Shown here in pieces: positions 32,930-42,600 of a DNA stretch of 64,000 bases (position 1 is its first letter; each line of letters begins with the position of its first letter). The stretch is from Phycisphaerae bacterium. GTDB taxonomy: Bacteria > Planctomycetota > Phycisphaerae > Phycisphaerales > UBA1924. The position numbers were made by a program, and so were the translations under genes. The stretch is from contig BJHL01000001.1 of assembly GCA_014192545.1 (NCBI GenBank), forward strand, positions 358,380 to 422,379, written 5' to 3'. The notes beneath the pieces were generated by a model, which saw nothing but the letters and a program-made list of their open reading frames with translations, made no database searches and had not been told where the DNA came from.

Positions 32930-34207
32930 GTGACTAATTCGACCAATCCGACCACCCCGACCACCCACTCACTCGGCCCCCTCTCGCGCACCCACGTTCT
33001 TCTCGTCCACGTCCTCGCCGTCGCGTTGCTCCAAGGCTCCGCCAACGCGATTCAAGGACTGCTCGCCGTCATCGCGAAGAAAGAGTTCGCCGCCGCCAAC
33101 TGGCAAGTGGTCATCATCACCAGCGCGCCCACGGTTTTCTTTGTCCTCTCGATTTTCTGGAGTGGCCTCTTCGCTCGCCGCCGACTCGGCACGTTCATGC
33201 TCATCTATTGGGCGATTTTTTGTTTGCCGCTCGCGTTCATCGGCCTCGCAACGAACATCTGGATGCTCATCGCACTCCAGCTCATCTCCTCCATCGGCGC
33301 CGCCGGTTACCACCCGCCTGCGGGTGATCTGCTCAAGCGGCTTTACCCCGATGCGCAACGCGGCCGCATCTATAGCTTCGTCTGGGGCGGCTGGATGATC
33401 TCCGCGGCGTTGTTTGGTTATGGCCTGGGCCAATGGCTCACAGTCGATAGTCACGCGTTTCGTTACTACATGCCACTCGCGGCGGGCTTGCAGTTGCTGG
33501 GCGTCATGTTGCTGCTCTGGCTTAGTCGCGCCACAGGCCACACGCAGCAGCGAGAAGGCACGATCGACCGCTCACCCTGGTCGCTGCGCCAAGCCTTTGA
33601 GCCGATTGCGCACATGCGCGAAGTGCTGCGCGCCGATCCGGTTTTTGCTCGTTACGAAGCGGCGTACATGACGTACGGCATCGGGTGGATGATCACGTAC
33701 GCGCTGATTCCGATTTTCGTTGTTGACAAACTCAACCTCAACTACGAACAAATCGCCAAGAGCACGCAGGTTGCGTATCAAGTTGCAATCGTCGTGGCCG
33801 CGTTGCCGGCGGGCTGGCTGATGGATCGCATCGGCGCAATCCGCACATGCTCGATCAGTTTTGCGATGCTGACGTTTTATCCGATAGCACTGATTTTCAC
33901 CGCGAAGGAAGATCACCTGCTGCTGGCAAGTTTGTGGTTTGGTTTGGCCCACGCTGGCGCGAGCGTTGGTTGGATGCTGGGGCCGGTGTCGCTTGCGCCA
34001 AGCCGCGAGAAGGTCGCGCAGTATGTGGGCATTCACGCAACGCTGGTGGGCGTGCGTGGAGCGATTTTTCAGGCGGCGGGCGTGGGGCTGTACAGCTTGA
34101 CGCATAGTTTCACTTGGCCGTTTGTTTTCGCGGGCGCGGCGTTTGCGTGGAGTGCTTGGCAGATGTGGACGCTGCACCGGGCAGAAAGGGTGAAGGCGGC
34201 GGTGTAA
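32930..34207 (+). CDS. Major facilitator superfamily transporter
   Basis: 425 aa from a GTG at 32930, about twelve hydrophobic helices. MFS features seen are FVVDKLNLNYEQI, GWLMDRIGAIRTCSIS (loop 8-9 motif A-like) and SSIGAAGYHPPAGDLLKRLYPDAQRGR in the first half. The layout is close to sugar- or fosmidomycin-resistance-type MFS proteins, but the substrate is unknown. The codon pattern shifts within the gene from C-ending to G-ending codons, at the place where the strand skew of the whole window changes. The tetR gene follows 82 bases downstream and may regulate it. Confidence 0.85.
   Translation: MTNSTNPTTPTTHSLGPLSRTHVLLVHVLAVALLQGSANAIQGLLAVIAKKEFAAANWQVVIITSAPTVFFVLSIFWSGLFARRRLGTFMLIYWAIFCLPLAFIGLATNIWMLIALQLISSIGAAGYHPPAGDLLKRLYPDAQRGRIYSFVWGGWMISAALFGYGLGQWLTVDSHAFRYYMPLAAGLQLLGVMLLLWLSRATGHTQQREGTIDRSPWSLRQAFEPIAHMREVLRADPVFARYEAAYMTYGIGWMITYALIPIFVVDKLNLNYEQIAKSTQVAYQVAIVVAALPAGWLMDRIGAIRTCSISFAMLTFYPIALIFTAKEDHLLLASLWFGLAHAGASVGWMLGPVSLAPSREKVAQYVGIHATLVGVRGAIFQAAGVGLYSLTHSFTWPFVFAGAAFAWSAWQMWTLHRAERVKAAV
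33300..33960. other. GC-skew inflection zone
   Basis: Left of this zone the + strand carries more C than G whether genes run + or -; to the right it carries more G. My hand counts for 60-base lines: 3121-3180 about C29/G18, 7081-7140 C21/G14, 35041-35100 G25/C13, 51241-51300 G27/C11. Lines within the zone alternate. A change from C-rich to G-rich usually marks a replication origin; no dnaA gene or DnaA-box cluster was found. Confidence 0.55.
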
Positions 34208-34240
34208 GTACCGGGTCGGTGCGTCCCACAGGTTGTTTCC

Positions 34241-34274
34241 GCACTAACTTGGGCACTAACTTCGGCACTAACTT
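34241..34274. repeat. Three GCACTAACTT repeats with 12-bp period
   Basis: GCACTAACTT occurs at 34241, 34253 and 34265, each followed by a two-base spacer. The array ends 15 bases before the tetR start. Spacing near one helical turn fits an operator or iteron-like array. Confidence 0.85.
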
Positions 34275-34289
34275 ACGCTACCATGCGGC

Positions 34290-34889
34290 ATGGGTCGATT
34301 GCCTGCGGATCAGCGTCGGGAGCAGTTGTTGGATGTCGCCGCGGAGTTGTTTGCGCGCGATGGTTATGCCCGCGCGACGACGGCTCAGCTTGCGAAGGCG
34401 GCGGGGGTGACGGAGCCGATTATTTATCGGCATTTTGAGAGCAAGCGGGATTTGTTTGTTGCGCTGATTGAGCGGACGGCGCACGACACGCTCGAGCACT
34501 GGGAGAATCGGCTGGCGACGGCGAAGGATCCGGCGGATCGGATTGCGCGGCTAACGGAGGAGAATCCGTTTACGACGCCGGGCGGGCGGGTGCCATATCG
34601 GGTGTTTTTGCAGGCGATTACTGAAGTGAATGATCCGGTGATCCATAAGGCGGTGGTGGCGCACATTCGCGAGCTGCACAAGTTTTTGGCGCGGGAGATT
34701 GGGCAGGCGCAGGAAGAGAAGAAGATTACCAAGCTCTTCTCGGCGGAGCTCATGGCGTGGACGCTGATTCATATTGGGCTGGGGTATGGGTTCTTGGATT
34801 CGATGAATGTGCCGAACCAAGGAATGGATGAGCATGGGAACCATGTGCAGCCGATGCTGGCGAGGGTTTTGACGCGGCGGCATGAGTAG
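34290..34889 (+). CDS. TetR/AcrR family transcriptional regulator
   Basis: 199 aa. The N-terminal helix-turn-helix is typical: RREQLLDVAAELFARDGYARATTAQLAKAAGVTEPIIYRHFESKRDLF. The C-terminal ligand domain is helical and not assigned to a ligand. The gene follows the MFS transporter, so local control of that exporter is likely. The three 12-bp repeats directly upstream could be its own operator. The codons are G-ending, like the rest of the right-hand part. Confidence 0.92.
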   Translation: MGRLPADQRREQLLDVAAELFARDGYARATTAQLAKAAGVTEPIIYRHFESKRDLFVALIERTAHDTLEHWENRLATAKDPADRIARLTEENPFTTPGGRVPYRVFLQAITEVNDPVIHKAVVAHIRELHKFLAREIGQAQEEKKITKLFSAELMAWTLIHIGLGYGFLDSMNVPNQGMDEHGNHVQPMLARVLTRRHE

Positions 34890-34892
34890 GGG

Positions 34893-34948
34893 CAAATTGC
34901 CAAATGGCTAAATGGCAAAATGGCAAAATGGTCAAATTGCTAAATGAA
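34893..34948. repeat. 8-bp tandem array, seven units
   Basis: CAAATTGC, CAAATGGC, TAAATGGC, AAAATGGC, AAAATGGT, CAAATTGC, TAAATGAA: an exact 8-base period with drifting units, filling the gap between tetR and the cysteine desulfurase gene. Confidence 0.85.
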
Positions 34949-34980
34949 GGCGCGATGGGGTCGTGGTCGTACGCTTCGCG

Positions 34981-36183
34981 GTGATTTACCTGGATAACAA
35001 CGCGACGACGCAGCCTTCGGCTTTGGTGGTGGCGGCGGTTGCGCGTGGGTTGCAAGAGCTGTGGCAGAATCCAAGTTCGATTCATCGCGGGGGGCAGGCG
35101 GCGAGGCAAGCGGTGGAGTTGGCGCGCGCGAGTTGTGCGAGGCTGGTTGGGGGCAAGCCCAGAGAGATTGTGTTGACGAGTGGTGGGACGGAGGCGATTG
35201 ATTTGGGGATTCGCGGCGTGCTCGCGGCGAGGCGCGGCGGTGTGGTGCCGACGCTGGTGACGAGCAAGGTGGAGCACGCGGCGATTCGGGATTTGGCGGA
35301 GGAGCTTGAGCGCACGAAGCAGGCAAGTGTGAAGTGGCTCAAGCTGACGAGTGATGGGCGGATTGATTTGGGCGGCTTGGATGTGATTGATGCGAGTTGT
35401 GGGCTGGTGGCGGTGCAATGGGCCAACAACGAGACGGGGGCGATTCAGCCGATTGGCGCGATTGCGAAGCGATGCAAGGAAGTTGGTGTGCCGCTACTGG
35501 TGGATGGAACGCAATGGGTGGGGAAGCTGCCGACAGATGTGAACAGCGTGGATGGGGTGAGTGAGGCGATTGATTTGCTGGTGGTGTCGGCGCACAAGTT
35601 TCATGGGCCGAAGGGTGTGGGATTTTTGTGGGCGAGGCAGGGCGTGCGGATGCGACCGGTGCTGCTTGGAACGCAGGAGCTTGGTCGGCGTGGGGGGACG
35701 GAGAATGTGGCGGGGATAGTTGGGATGGGGGCGGCGTGTGAGGAGGCGATTGGGTTTGTGAGTGATGCGGCGGAGCGCGAGCGTGTGCGGGAGCTGCGGG
35801 ATTTGTTTGAGCGCGCGGTGTTGGAAGCGGTGCCGGATGCGCGGGTGAATGGGCCGACGGGGCGCGAGGGGGCGCGCGATGAACGGCTGTGGAACACGAC
35901 GAATATTGGGTTTCCGGGGTTGGAAGCCGAGGCGTTGTTGCTGCTGCTGAGTGAGCGCGGCGTGGCGGCGAGTGCCGGGGCGGCGTGCAGCAGCGGGAGT
36001 TTGGATCCATCGCCCGTGCTGCTGGCGTTTGGCGTGCGCGAGGCGTATGCGCACGGGTCGCTGCGGTTTAGCTTGAGCAAGTGGACGACGCGCGCCGAGA
36101 TGGAAGAGGCGGTGAGGATTTTGGTGGAGTGTGTGGGGCGGGTGCGGAGGAGCTCAGGGAGTGTGGGGAGAAGTGACCAGTGA
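34981..36183 (+). CDS. Cysteine desulfurase (NifS/IscS family)
   Basis: 400 aa from the GTG at 34981 (IYLDNNATTQPS, the usual family start); another GTG lies at 34963. PLP enzyme that releases sulfur from cysteine for Fe-S clusters or thiolation. Seen: LTSGGTEAIDLGI, VQWANNETGAIQPI, the PLP Lys in VVSAHKFHGPKGVGFLW, GGTENVAGIVGMG, and the catalytic Cys loop AGAACSSGSLDPSPVL. The C-terminal part is normal. No iscU or other isc/suf genes are adjacent. Transcribed in the same direction as tetR, across the octamer array. Confidence 0.93.
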   Translation: MIYLDNNATTQPSALVVAAVARGLQELWQNPSSIHRGGQAARQAVELARASCARLVGGKPREIVLTSGGTEAIDLGIRGVLAARRGGVVPTLVTSKVEHAAIRDLAEELERTKQASVKWLKLTSDGRIDLGGLDVIDASCGLVAVQWANNETGAIQPIGAIAKRCKEVGVPLLVDGTQWVGKLPTDVNSVDGVSEAIDLLVVSAHKFHGPKGVGFLWARQGVRMRPVLLGTQELGRRGGTENVAGIVGMGAACEEAIGFVSDAAERERVRELRDLFERAVLEAVPDARVNGPTGREGARDERLWNTTNIGFPGLEAEALLLLLSERGVAASAGAACSSGSLDPSPVLLAFGVREAYAHGSLRFSLSKWTTRAEMEEAVRILVECVGRVRRSSGSVGRSDQ

Positions 36184-36249
36184 CGGAGTGTGTGAGTTGG
36201 TGAGGGTTGAAGCTCAGCTAGAACTTTGAGCGACTTGCGCTCGCTTCGT

Positions 36250-37233
36250 TCACAGCCGGCGGCGGATCATGTCCATGATGAAGGCGAAGAGGCCCAGGCC
36301 TGCGACGATGGAGCCCCATTTCCAGACGGCGATCCATGAGCTGGCTTTGGTCGTGATTTCCCAGGTTTCAACCGAGCGGGCGGCGGGAATTTCTTCGAGG
36401 CCGACTTGTTTGCCGGTGGCGTCGAGGATTTTGCCGGATTCGACGTCCCATTTTTTCACTTCCAGAGCGGCGGGGTCAAAGTGCAGGCGTTGATCGAGGT
36501 CGGCGGGATTGACGTCGAGGGCGGTGACGGTCCAGGTGGTGACTTTGTCGGTTGTGCTGGTGGTTTTGTCGGCGGCTTCCGTCGTCGTGGTTTCACACTC
36601 GATGATGCGTGAGGGCAGGGCGATGGTGACGTCGCCGACTTGCACGGGGGATGCGTCGGCGAAGGTGAGGTTCCAGGTGGACTCGTTGATGTCGATGGTC
36701 AAGCCGGCGAGTTCGCCTGCGCGGGTTGCGTTCAAGTTGAATGCGAACTTGGGTGACGCGAGTGTGATGTTGTCGCAACTCATGCGACCGGTTGTGAAGG
36801 TGTGTTTGTCGTCGGCACTCGCGTGCTGCGTGAGCTGGTTGAGCATGGGCCACGGTGCGAGCATGGCCCAGCGCGGCGGGACGGTGTTCCACAGATCGGT
36901 TTCGGTGTTTTCAATGTAGCTGTCGCGGCCTACGCGGCTGGTGCGAGAGGTGCTGCCGTCGAAGTAGAGGAAGGAGAAGGGGCGATTGGGGTAGAGTTTG
37001 CCGTCTTCGGAGCGGTAGCGGGCGAAGGCGATGCGCTTTTGGTTGTCGAGGGTGAGGAGGATTCGCTCGGGCTTGCCGGTGTCGCCAGCGGGGGTGTCGA
37101 GCGTGAGGGCGAGGCTGGTGATGCGCGAGGAGCGATCAAGCAGCGAGGTGAAGGCGGCGGGGGTTTGCGCGAGGGCGGTGGTGGCGAGTGAGGTTGCCAG
37201 TCCGGCGCAGAGGATGGGGAATGCAAGGTTCAT
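36250..37233 (-). CDS. Secreted or membrane-anchored protein, unknown function
   Basis: 327 aa. A signal peptide (LAFPILCAGLATSLATTALAQ) ends near residue 22. The body resembles a LolA/DUF2092-like beta protein in tone (ITSLALTLDT, RILLTLDNQKRIAFAR), but I do not claim the family. A C-terminal helix with positive tail (VAGLGLFAFIMDMIRRRL) anchors it in a membrane. It is divergent from the TpsB gene over a 300-bp gap in which I see no clear promoter motif. Confidence 0.6.
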   Translation of the reverse strand: MNLAFPILCAGLATSLATTALAQTPAAFTSLLDRSSRITSLALTLDTPAGDTGKPERILLTLDNQKRIAFARYRSEDGKLYPNRPFSFLYFDGSTSRTSRVGRDSYIENTETDLWNTVPPRWAMLAPWPMLNQLTQHASADDKHTFTTGRMSCDNITLASPKFAFNLNATRAGELAGLTIDINESTWNLTFADASPVQVGDVTIALPSRIIECETTTTEAADKTTSTTDKVTTWTVTALDVNPADLDQRLHFDPAALEVKKWDVESGKILDATGKQVGLEEIPAARSVETWEITTKASSWIAVWKWGSIVAGLGLFAFIMDMIRRRL

Positions 37234-37535
37234 ACCGCGTTATCGACGCGGTTTGCTGGTGAGTTTGGTGGGGTTGGCGGGAGGGGATGGGTTCGCGTGA
37301 TGCGGATGCGGCCTGCGGGGAGTTCAAGTTCGGTTCGCGCAGAAGATGCGCCGATGTGGGTGATTGCCGGGAGTTGGGTGCGGGTGGTGTTGGGGACGCG
37401 AGGCTGCTCGTGTGGCGTTTGACGCATACCTTCGCAGACTGTGGTGCAGCGAGGGCTGCGGCGCAGGGGCGGTGGCGTTGAGATTGCAAATCGCAGAGGC
37501 GATGCTATCAGTTTTTTGACCACGCGAGGAATCTG

Positions 37536-39569
37536 ATGATGCGTGCAGGTCGTGCAGCCGGTGTGCGTGTAATTCCGTCGGTCGCAGCGTTTTTGCTGGC
37601 GGCGTGCGGACAGGCTTTCGCACAACAATCTCCATCGGGCGGGCAGCCGTTTGATGTCAATTCGGTGCGGCCCGGGCAACCTGGGTTACAGCGTGTGACG
37701 GCGGCGGCGACGAGCGCGCTGGGGCGAACTGAGGCGGCGGCTGAGCAGGGGCCCAGCTATAAGGTCTCGCGATTTCTGATTGAGTATCGCACGGAGCATC
37801 CGCAGCATCCGGCAATTGATGGCGTGATGAATGCGCCGGTGCAATTGTCGCAAGGACCGGATGGGTACCTCGCGCCGCGAGCGGGTGAGCCGACTTCGAC
37901 GGTGCGGCTGGCGGACATCATGCCGGCGAACCCGGGGGTGTTTAGTCAGGCGGCACTGAGTGTTGTTGCGAAGGGAATTGTGGAGCAATTGCAGCGGCAG
38001 GGGCTGGCGAGCATCATCGTGCAGTTGCATCCGGATGATATTGATAGCGAAACGGGCGCGGATAAGCGGCCCAGCCAAGATGGCGATTTGCGAATGATTG
38101 TGTGGACGGGTGAAGTGGGCAGCGTGCGCTCGGTGGCGGTTGGGGAGCGACTGGAGAATCGCATCGCGAAGGGGACGACCACGCGCGTTGATAGCAATGA
38201 TGCGGCACACACGCGCATTCGCGAGCAAAGCCCGGTGAAGGCTGGCGAACTGGTGAGCAAGGGCGCCATCGATGACTACGTGTACCGGCTGAATCGGCAT
38301 CCGGGCCGGCGCGTGGATGTGAGCGTGGCGCCCGGTGAGCAGGAGGGACAAGTTGCGCTCGATTACCTGATCAACGAAGCCAAGCCTTGGACGATTTATG
38401 CTCAGGCGAGCAACACGGGCACGGAAAACACCAACGACTGGCGTTACCGCGTGGGGTTCAGTCATAACCAGCTCACGGGCAATGACGACATTCTGCGGGT
38501 GGATGCATTCACGGCGGGTGTTGATGAAGCCAACGGCATTCAAGGCAGCTACGACTTTCCGCTGCGGAGCGATGTGCTGCGGCTGAAGGTTTTTGGCGGC
38601 TACAGCGAGTATGACGCGAGCGATGTGGGTGCGTCGGGCGAAGCATTTTCGGGACAGAATTACAATGTGGGAGCCGAGCTGGCTTACACGGCGTATCAGA
38701 ATGGCCGATTCTTCCTGGATGGGATTTTTGGTGCACGGTACAACAGCGTGCAGGTGACCAACGACCTGTTTCTGGAGCGCGGCGAAGAGCAGTACTTCAC
38801 GCCTTTCATTGGCGCGCGGGCGGAGCGCGTGACGGATGTGAGCGAGACGTTTGCGAGCCTGACATTTGAGTGGATGGCGTCCAACATCTCGGGCGTGAAC
38901 CTGGCTGACTTGAACAGCTTGGGACGGCCCGGCGCTGATGAAGAGTGGCAGATCATCCGCTTTGATGGCTATCACAGTTTTTACTTGGAGCCGCTGTTTA
39001 GCGATGTGTACAAGGGCAAGGGCGACAAGGGTCGCAAGACGCTGGCGCATGAAATCGCCTTGTCGGCTCGCGGGCAGTACGCGTTCAACACGCGGCTGAT
39101 TCCTAACGAGCAGGACGTGATCGGCGGTTTCTTCAGCGTTCGCGGCTATCCCGAGAGCGTGGTGGCGGGCGACAGTTCGCTGGTCGGCACGCTTGAATAC
39201 CGCTTCCACTATCCGCGCACGTTTGCCATCAGCGATCCGGGGACACTCAACGGCCGCGACTACAACAGGCTCGCGAGCTTCCTCGGCAAAGATTTCCGGT
39301 ACGCCCCGCAAGAGGCGTTTGGACGAGCCGACTGGGACCTGATCTTCAAGGGCTTTGTCGATGCTGGCACGGTACTGGTGTCGGGATCAACTCCCGGTGA
39401 AGACAACTACACACTGATTGGCACGGGTGTTGGCGCTGAACTGCAAGTAAAGCGCAATCTCGTGGCGCGTCTGGACTGGGGCTTGGCCCTGACTGACGTG
39501 GACGACCCGGCCAACCGCGTGGACAGCGGCGACAACCGATTCCACTTCCTGCTGACGTTGTTGTATTGA
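37536..39569 (+). CDS. TpsB-type outer-membrane secretion pore (ShlB/FhaC/HecB family)
   Basis: 677 aa, starting with GAGGAA before the ATG at 37536. A signal peptide (RVIPSVAAFLLAACGQAFAQ) is followed by a disordered stretch, POTRA-like domains (about 70-265, ending with RLNRHPGRRVDVSVAPG) and a C-terminal 16-strand barrel. The barrel carries the VRGY motif as FSVRGYPESVVAGD. FhaC-type pores export the partner adhesin through its TPS domain. The adjacent gene at 39646 is exactly such a partner. The Omp85-superfamily call is sound. Confidence 0.87.
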   Translation: MMRAGRAAGVRVIPSVAAFLLAACGQAFAQQSPSGGQPFDVNSVRPGQPGLQRVTAAATSALGRTEAAAEQGPSYKVSRFLIEYRTEHPQHPAIDGVMNAPVQLSQGPDGYLAPRAGEPTSTVRLADIMPANPGVFSQAALSVVAKGIVEQLQRQGLASIIVQLHPDDIDSETGADKRPSQDGDLRMIVWTGEVGSVRSVAVGERLENRIAKGTTTRVDSNDAAHTRIREQSPVKAGELVSKGAIDDYVYRLNRHPGRRVDVSVAPGEQEGQVALDYLINEAKPWTIYAQASNTGTENTNDWRYRVGFSHNQLTGNDDILRVDAFTAGVDEANGIQGSYDFPLRSDVLRLKVFGGYSEYDASDVGASGEAFSGQNYNVGAELAYTAYQNGRFFLDGIFGARYNSVQVTNDLFLERGEEQYFTPFIGARAERVTDVSETFASLTFEWMASNISGVNLADLNSLGRPGADEEWQIIRFDGYHSFYLEPLFSDVYKGKGDKGRKTLAHEIALSARGQYAFNTRLIPNEQDVIGGFFSVRGYPESVVAGDSSLVGTLEYRFHYPRTFAISDPGTLNGRDYNRLASFLGKDFRYAPQEAFGRADWDLIFKGFVDAGTVLVSGSTPGEDNYTLIGTGVGAELQVKRNLVARLDWGLALTDVDDPANRVDSGDNRFHFLLTLLY

Positions 39570-39645
39570 GATTTGAAGTGCCAGAGTGCTGAGTGCGAAG
39601 TTGAGAATTTGCGGCTGATTGGCCGCTGAGATATGGAGTTTGCTC

Positions 39646-42600
39646 ATGACGCGTATGGATGTGCTTGCGCGGTCGCCGTTTTCAGTCAGCAAGGTTTCGG
39701 TTTGTAAGTTCTCCGTCACCATGGCTCTGGTGGTTGCGGCGGGGTGCGCTGCACCGGCGCTGGGCGGGCCCGAGGGCGAGCAGGTGCGGCAGGGCTCGGT
39801 GCGCTTCACGCGGGACGGCGCGGGCAACACGGTGATTCATGCGAGTGATCGCTCGATAATCAACTATCGCTCGTTCAACATCGGCAGCAACGAATCGGTG
39901 CGATTTGTGCAGCCTGACAGTTCGAGCCGGGTGCTGAATCGCATTACGAGTGCGGCACCCACGCGGATTGATGGCAGCTTGACGTCCAACGGTCGCGTGT
40001 ACATCGTCAATCCGGCGGGCGTGGTCTTTGGGCGCAGCTCGGTGATCAACGTCAACGGGTTGTTCGCGGCTGCGGGCAAGATGAGCGACAGTGATTTCAA
40101 TCGCGGCATTGATCGCGTGACCAATATGACGGGGCTGGTGAGCAATGAAGGCCTAATTCGCGTGGATCAAGGCGGCAGCGTGCAACTGGCGGGCGGGCAA
40201 GTTGCCAACATGGGCACGATTGTCGCGCCGCAGGGCACGGTGGCGATGGCGGCGGGGACGGATGTTGTCTTTACAAGCCGAAACGATGTGATGCATGTGC
40301 GCGTGGAAGGGCCTGCGCAAGGTGACGCGAATACGGCTGCGGTGACGAACACGGGAACGATTGAAGCGCGGCGCGGCATGGTGACGATGGCGGCGGGCGA
40401 TGTGTATGGCCTTGCGATTCGCACCACGGGCAAGGTGACGGCGCGCGATACAACGATTGCGGGCAGTGGCAGTGGGCGCGTGCTGGTTGAAGGCACGATT
40501 GATGGGGCGAACCAGGCGGGCGAGCGAACTGGTGGCGCGAATGCCGATTGGACGAATCGGTTTAGTCGGGCGAATGTGACCAGTAGCAACAAGGGCGGCA
40601 CGATCACGATCACGGGCGAGACGGTGGGCCTGTTTGGTGCAACGCTGGATGTCAGCGGCACGGCGGCGGGCGGACAAGTTCGCATTGGTGGCGACGTGAC
40701 CGGCTCGGCACTTGCTGGGGGACTGCGCAACAGCACCGTCACGGTTGCTGACAGCGCGACGACGATTCGGGCCGATGCCACGCAGCGTGGCGATGGCGGC
40801 AGCGTGGTGATCTGGTCTGACGACACGACGCGCACGGCGGCGGCGATTTCGGCAAAGGGTGGACAAACCGGCGGCGACGGCGGCTTTATTGAAACCAGCG
40901 GCAAGCAGTACTTGGCGGTGGATGGCTCGCGCATCGAGGCGAGTGCATCGCGCGGTGATGCTGGCACGTGGCTGCTTGATCCGCGGAACGTGAACATCAC
41001 GACGGGCACGACGAACACCCCGGTGAGTGGCACGGACCCGGGGGTTTTCACGCCCAGCGCGGATGATTCGGAGATTGCGGCGGCGGACATTACCAGCCGG
41101 CTCAACAGCGGCACGAGTGTGACGGTCAACACAGGCAGCAACGGCATTCAGGCGGGTGATATTCGCATTCAGGCCGACATCGTGCGCAACGCGGCCAGTG
41201 GCAGCCCCACGCTGCGGCTGGAAGCGGCGAATGACATTGTGCTGGAGAGTGGCAGGCGGATTGAAGCTATCGGCGGCGGCTCGCTGAATGTTGAGATGCT
41301 TGCCAATCGCGGGGGCGGCAGTGATCTTGATCCGGAATCGGGCTCGATCTGGTTGCAGTCAAACTCGAGCATTGAAACGCGAGGCGGCAACATTCTGCTC
41401 GCGGGCGGCGATGTGCTGACGCCGGATTTGGCTGATCCGACGAGCGGGGGTTACGCGAGTGCGCTGCGAAGCAGTGCGGCCAGAGGCAGCTCCGCGAACC
41501 CCATCGGTGTGCGGCTTGAAGGCACAACCGTTGACGCGGGCACGGGCAGTGTGACGGTGCGAGGCGTGGGTGCTGACAACATCGATGGCGGCGTGGGCGT
41601 GCGCATTGCGGGAACGGTGCTGGGCACTACGGTGCGCATTGATGGTTTGGGCGGCCAGGCACTTGGCGGCGGCGTGGGCACTGGCAACTACGGCATCTTG
41701 GTTGATGGCGCGAGCGGCACGGTGATTTCCAACGGCCTTGTCGCGATGCAAGGCACGGGCGGCATCAGCAATGAAAACGACGCAGTAGGTGTGCTGATTC
41801 GCAACGGCAGTGTGGTGGGACAGAACGCGGGCAACTCGCAAACTGTTTCGATCTTCGGCATTGGCGGAAGTGGTGCTGGCTCGCGCAATCACGGTGTTTC
41901 GCTTGAAGGTCTGGGGCAGGTCCGCCACGCAGGTACGGGCGGCATCACAGTTCGCGGCAATGGCGAAGGCAGCGGCGGAAGCAGCCACGGCATTACGACG
42001 GCCACTGATGACACTGCGTTCCGCGCGGAACTTGCGAGTGCTTCGGCGATTTCGCTCACGGGTTTGTCGAGCACAGCCGCGAGCAGTTACGGCGTGCTGA
42101 TTTCAGGCAATAGCGCGGGCGCGGATGTGCTCGCGGGAAGTTCGACGGCGGCTCGCGCGGTGAGCATCACGGGCGAAGCACGCGGCAACTTCAATCGCGG
42201 CGTGGGCCTGAGCAGCAATGCACGCGTGCAAGGCACCGGCGTGAGCGTGACGGCGTTCAATCGCGATGGCACATCCAACGGCGATCAATTGACGGGCATT
42301 GGCGCCAACGCAGGCAGCCTCGATGCACGCTCGGGCAACTTGGCTCTCACGCTTGATTCCATCGGCGTCGAAACTGTGCAACTGCTGGGCACGGGCAACT
42401 TGCAAGTGCGTGCTCGCGATGGTGTGGACCTGCACCTAGGCGACACAACGGGCGGACTTGATTTCAGTTACGCCGAGATCGACAACATCGCGACGGGTAC
42501 CAACGGTTTCAACACTGTCACGTTCAACGGCGGCACATCGGACCTGTTTGTTGATACGGTGGATTTCTCGAGCAAGTCCTACGACGTCACGCTGGCGGGC

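Noticed and set aside
37686-39311. 541-residue minus-strand frame inside the TpsB gene
   Set aside because: Arg/His-rich antisense shadow of a clearly coding gene.
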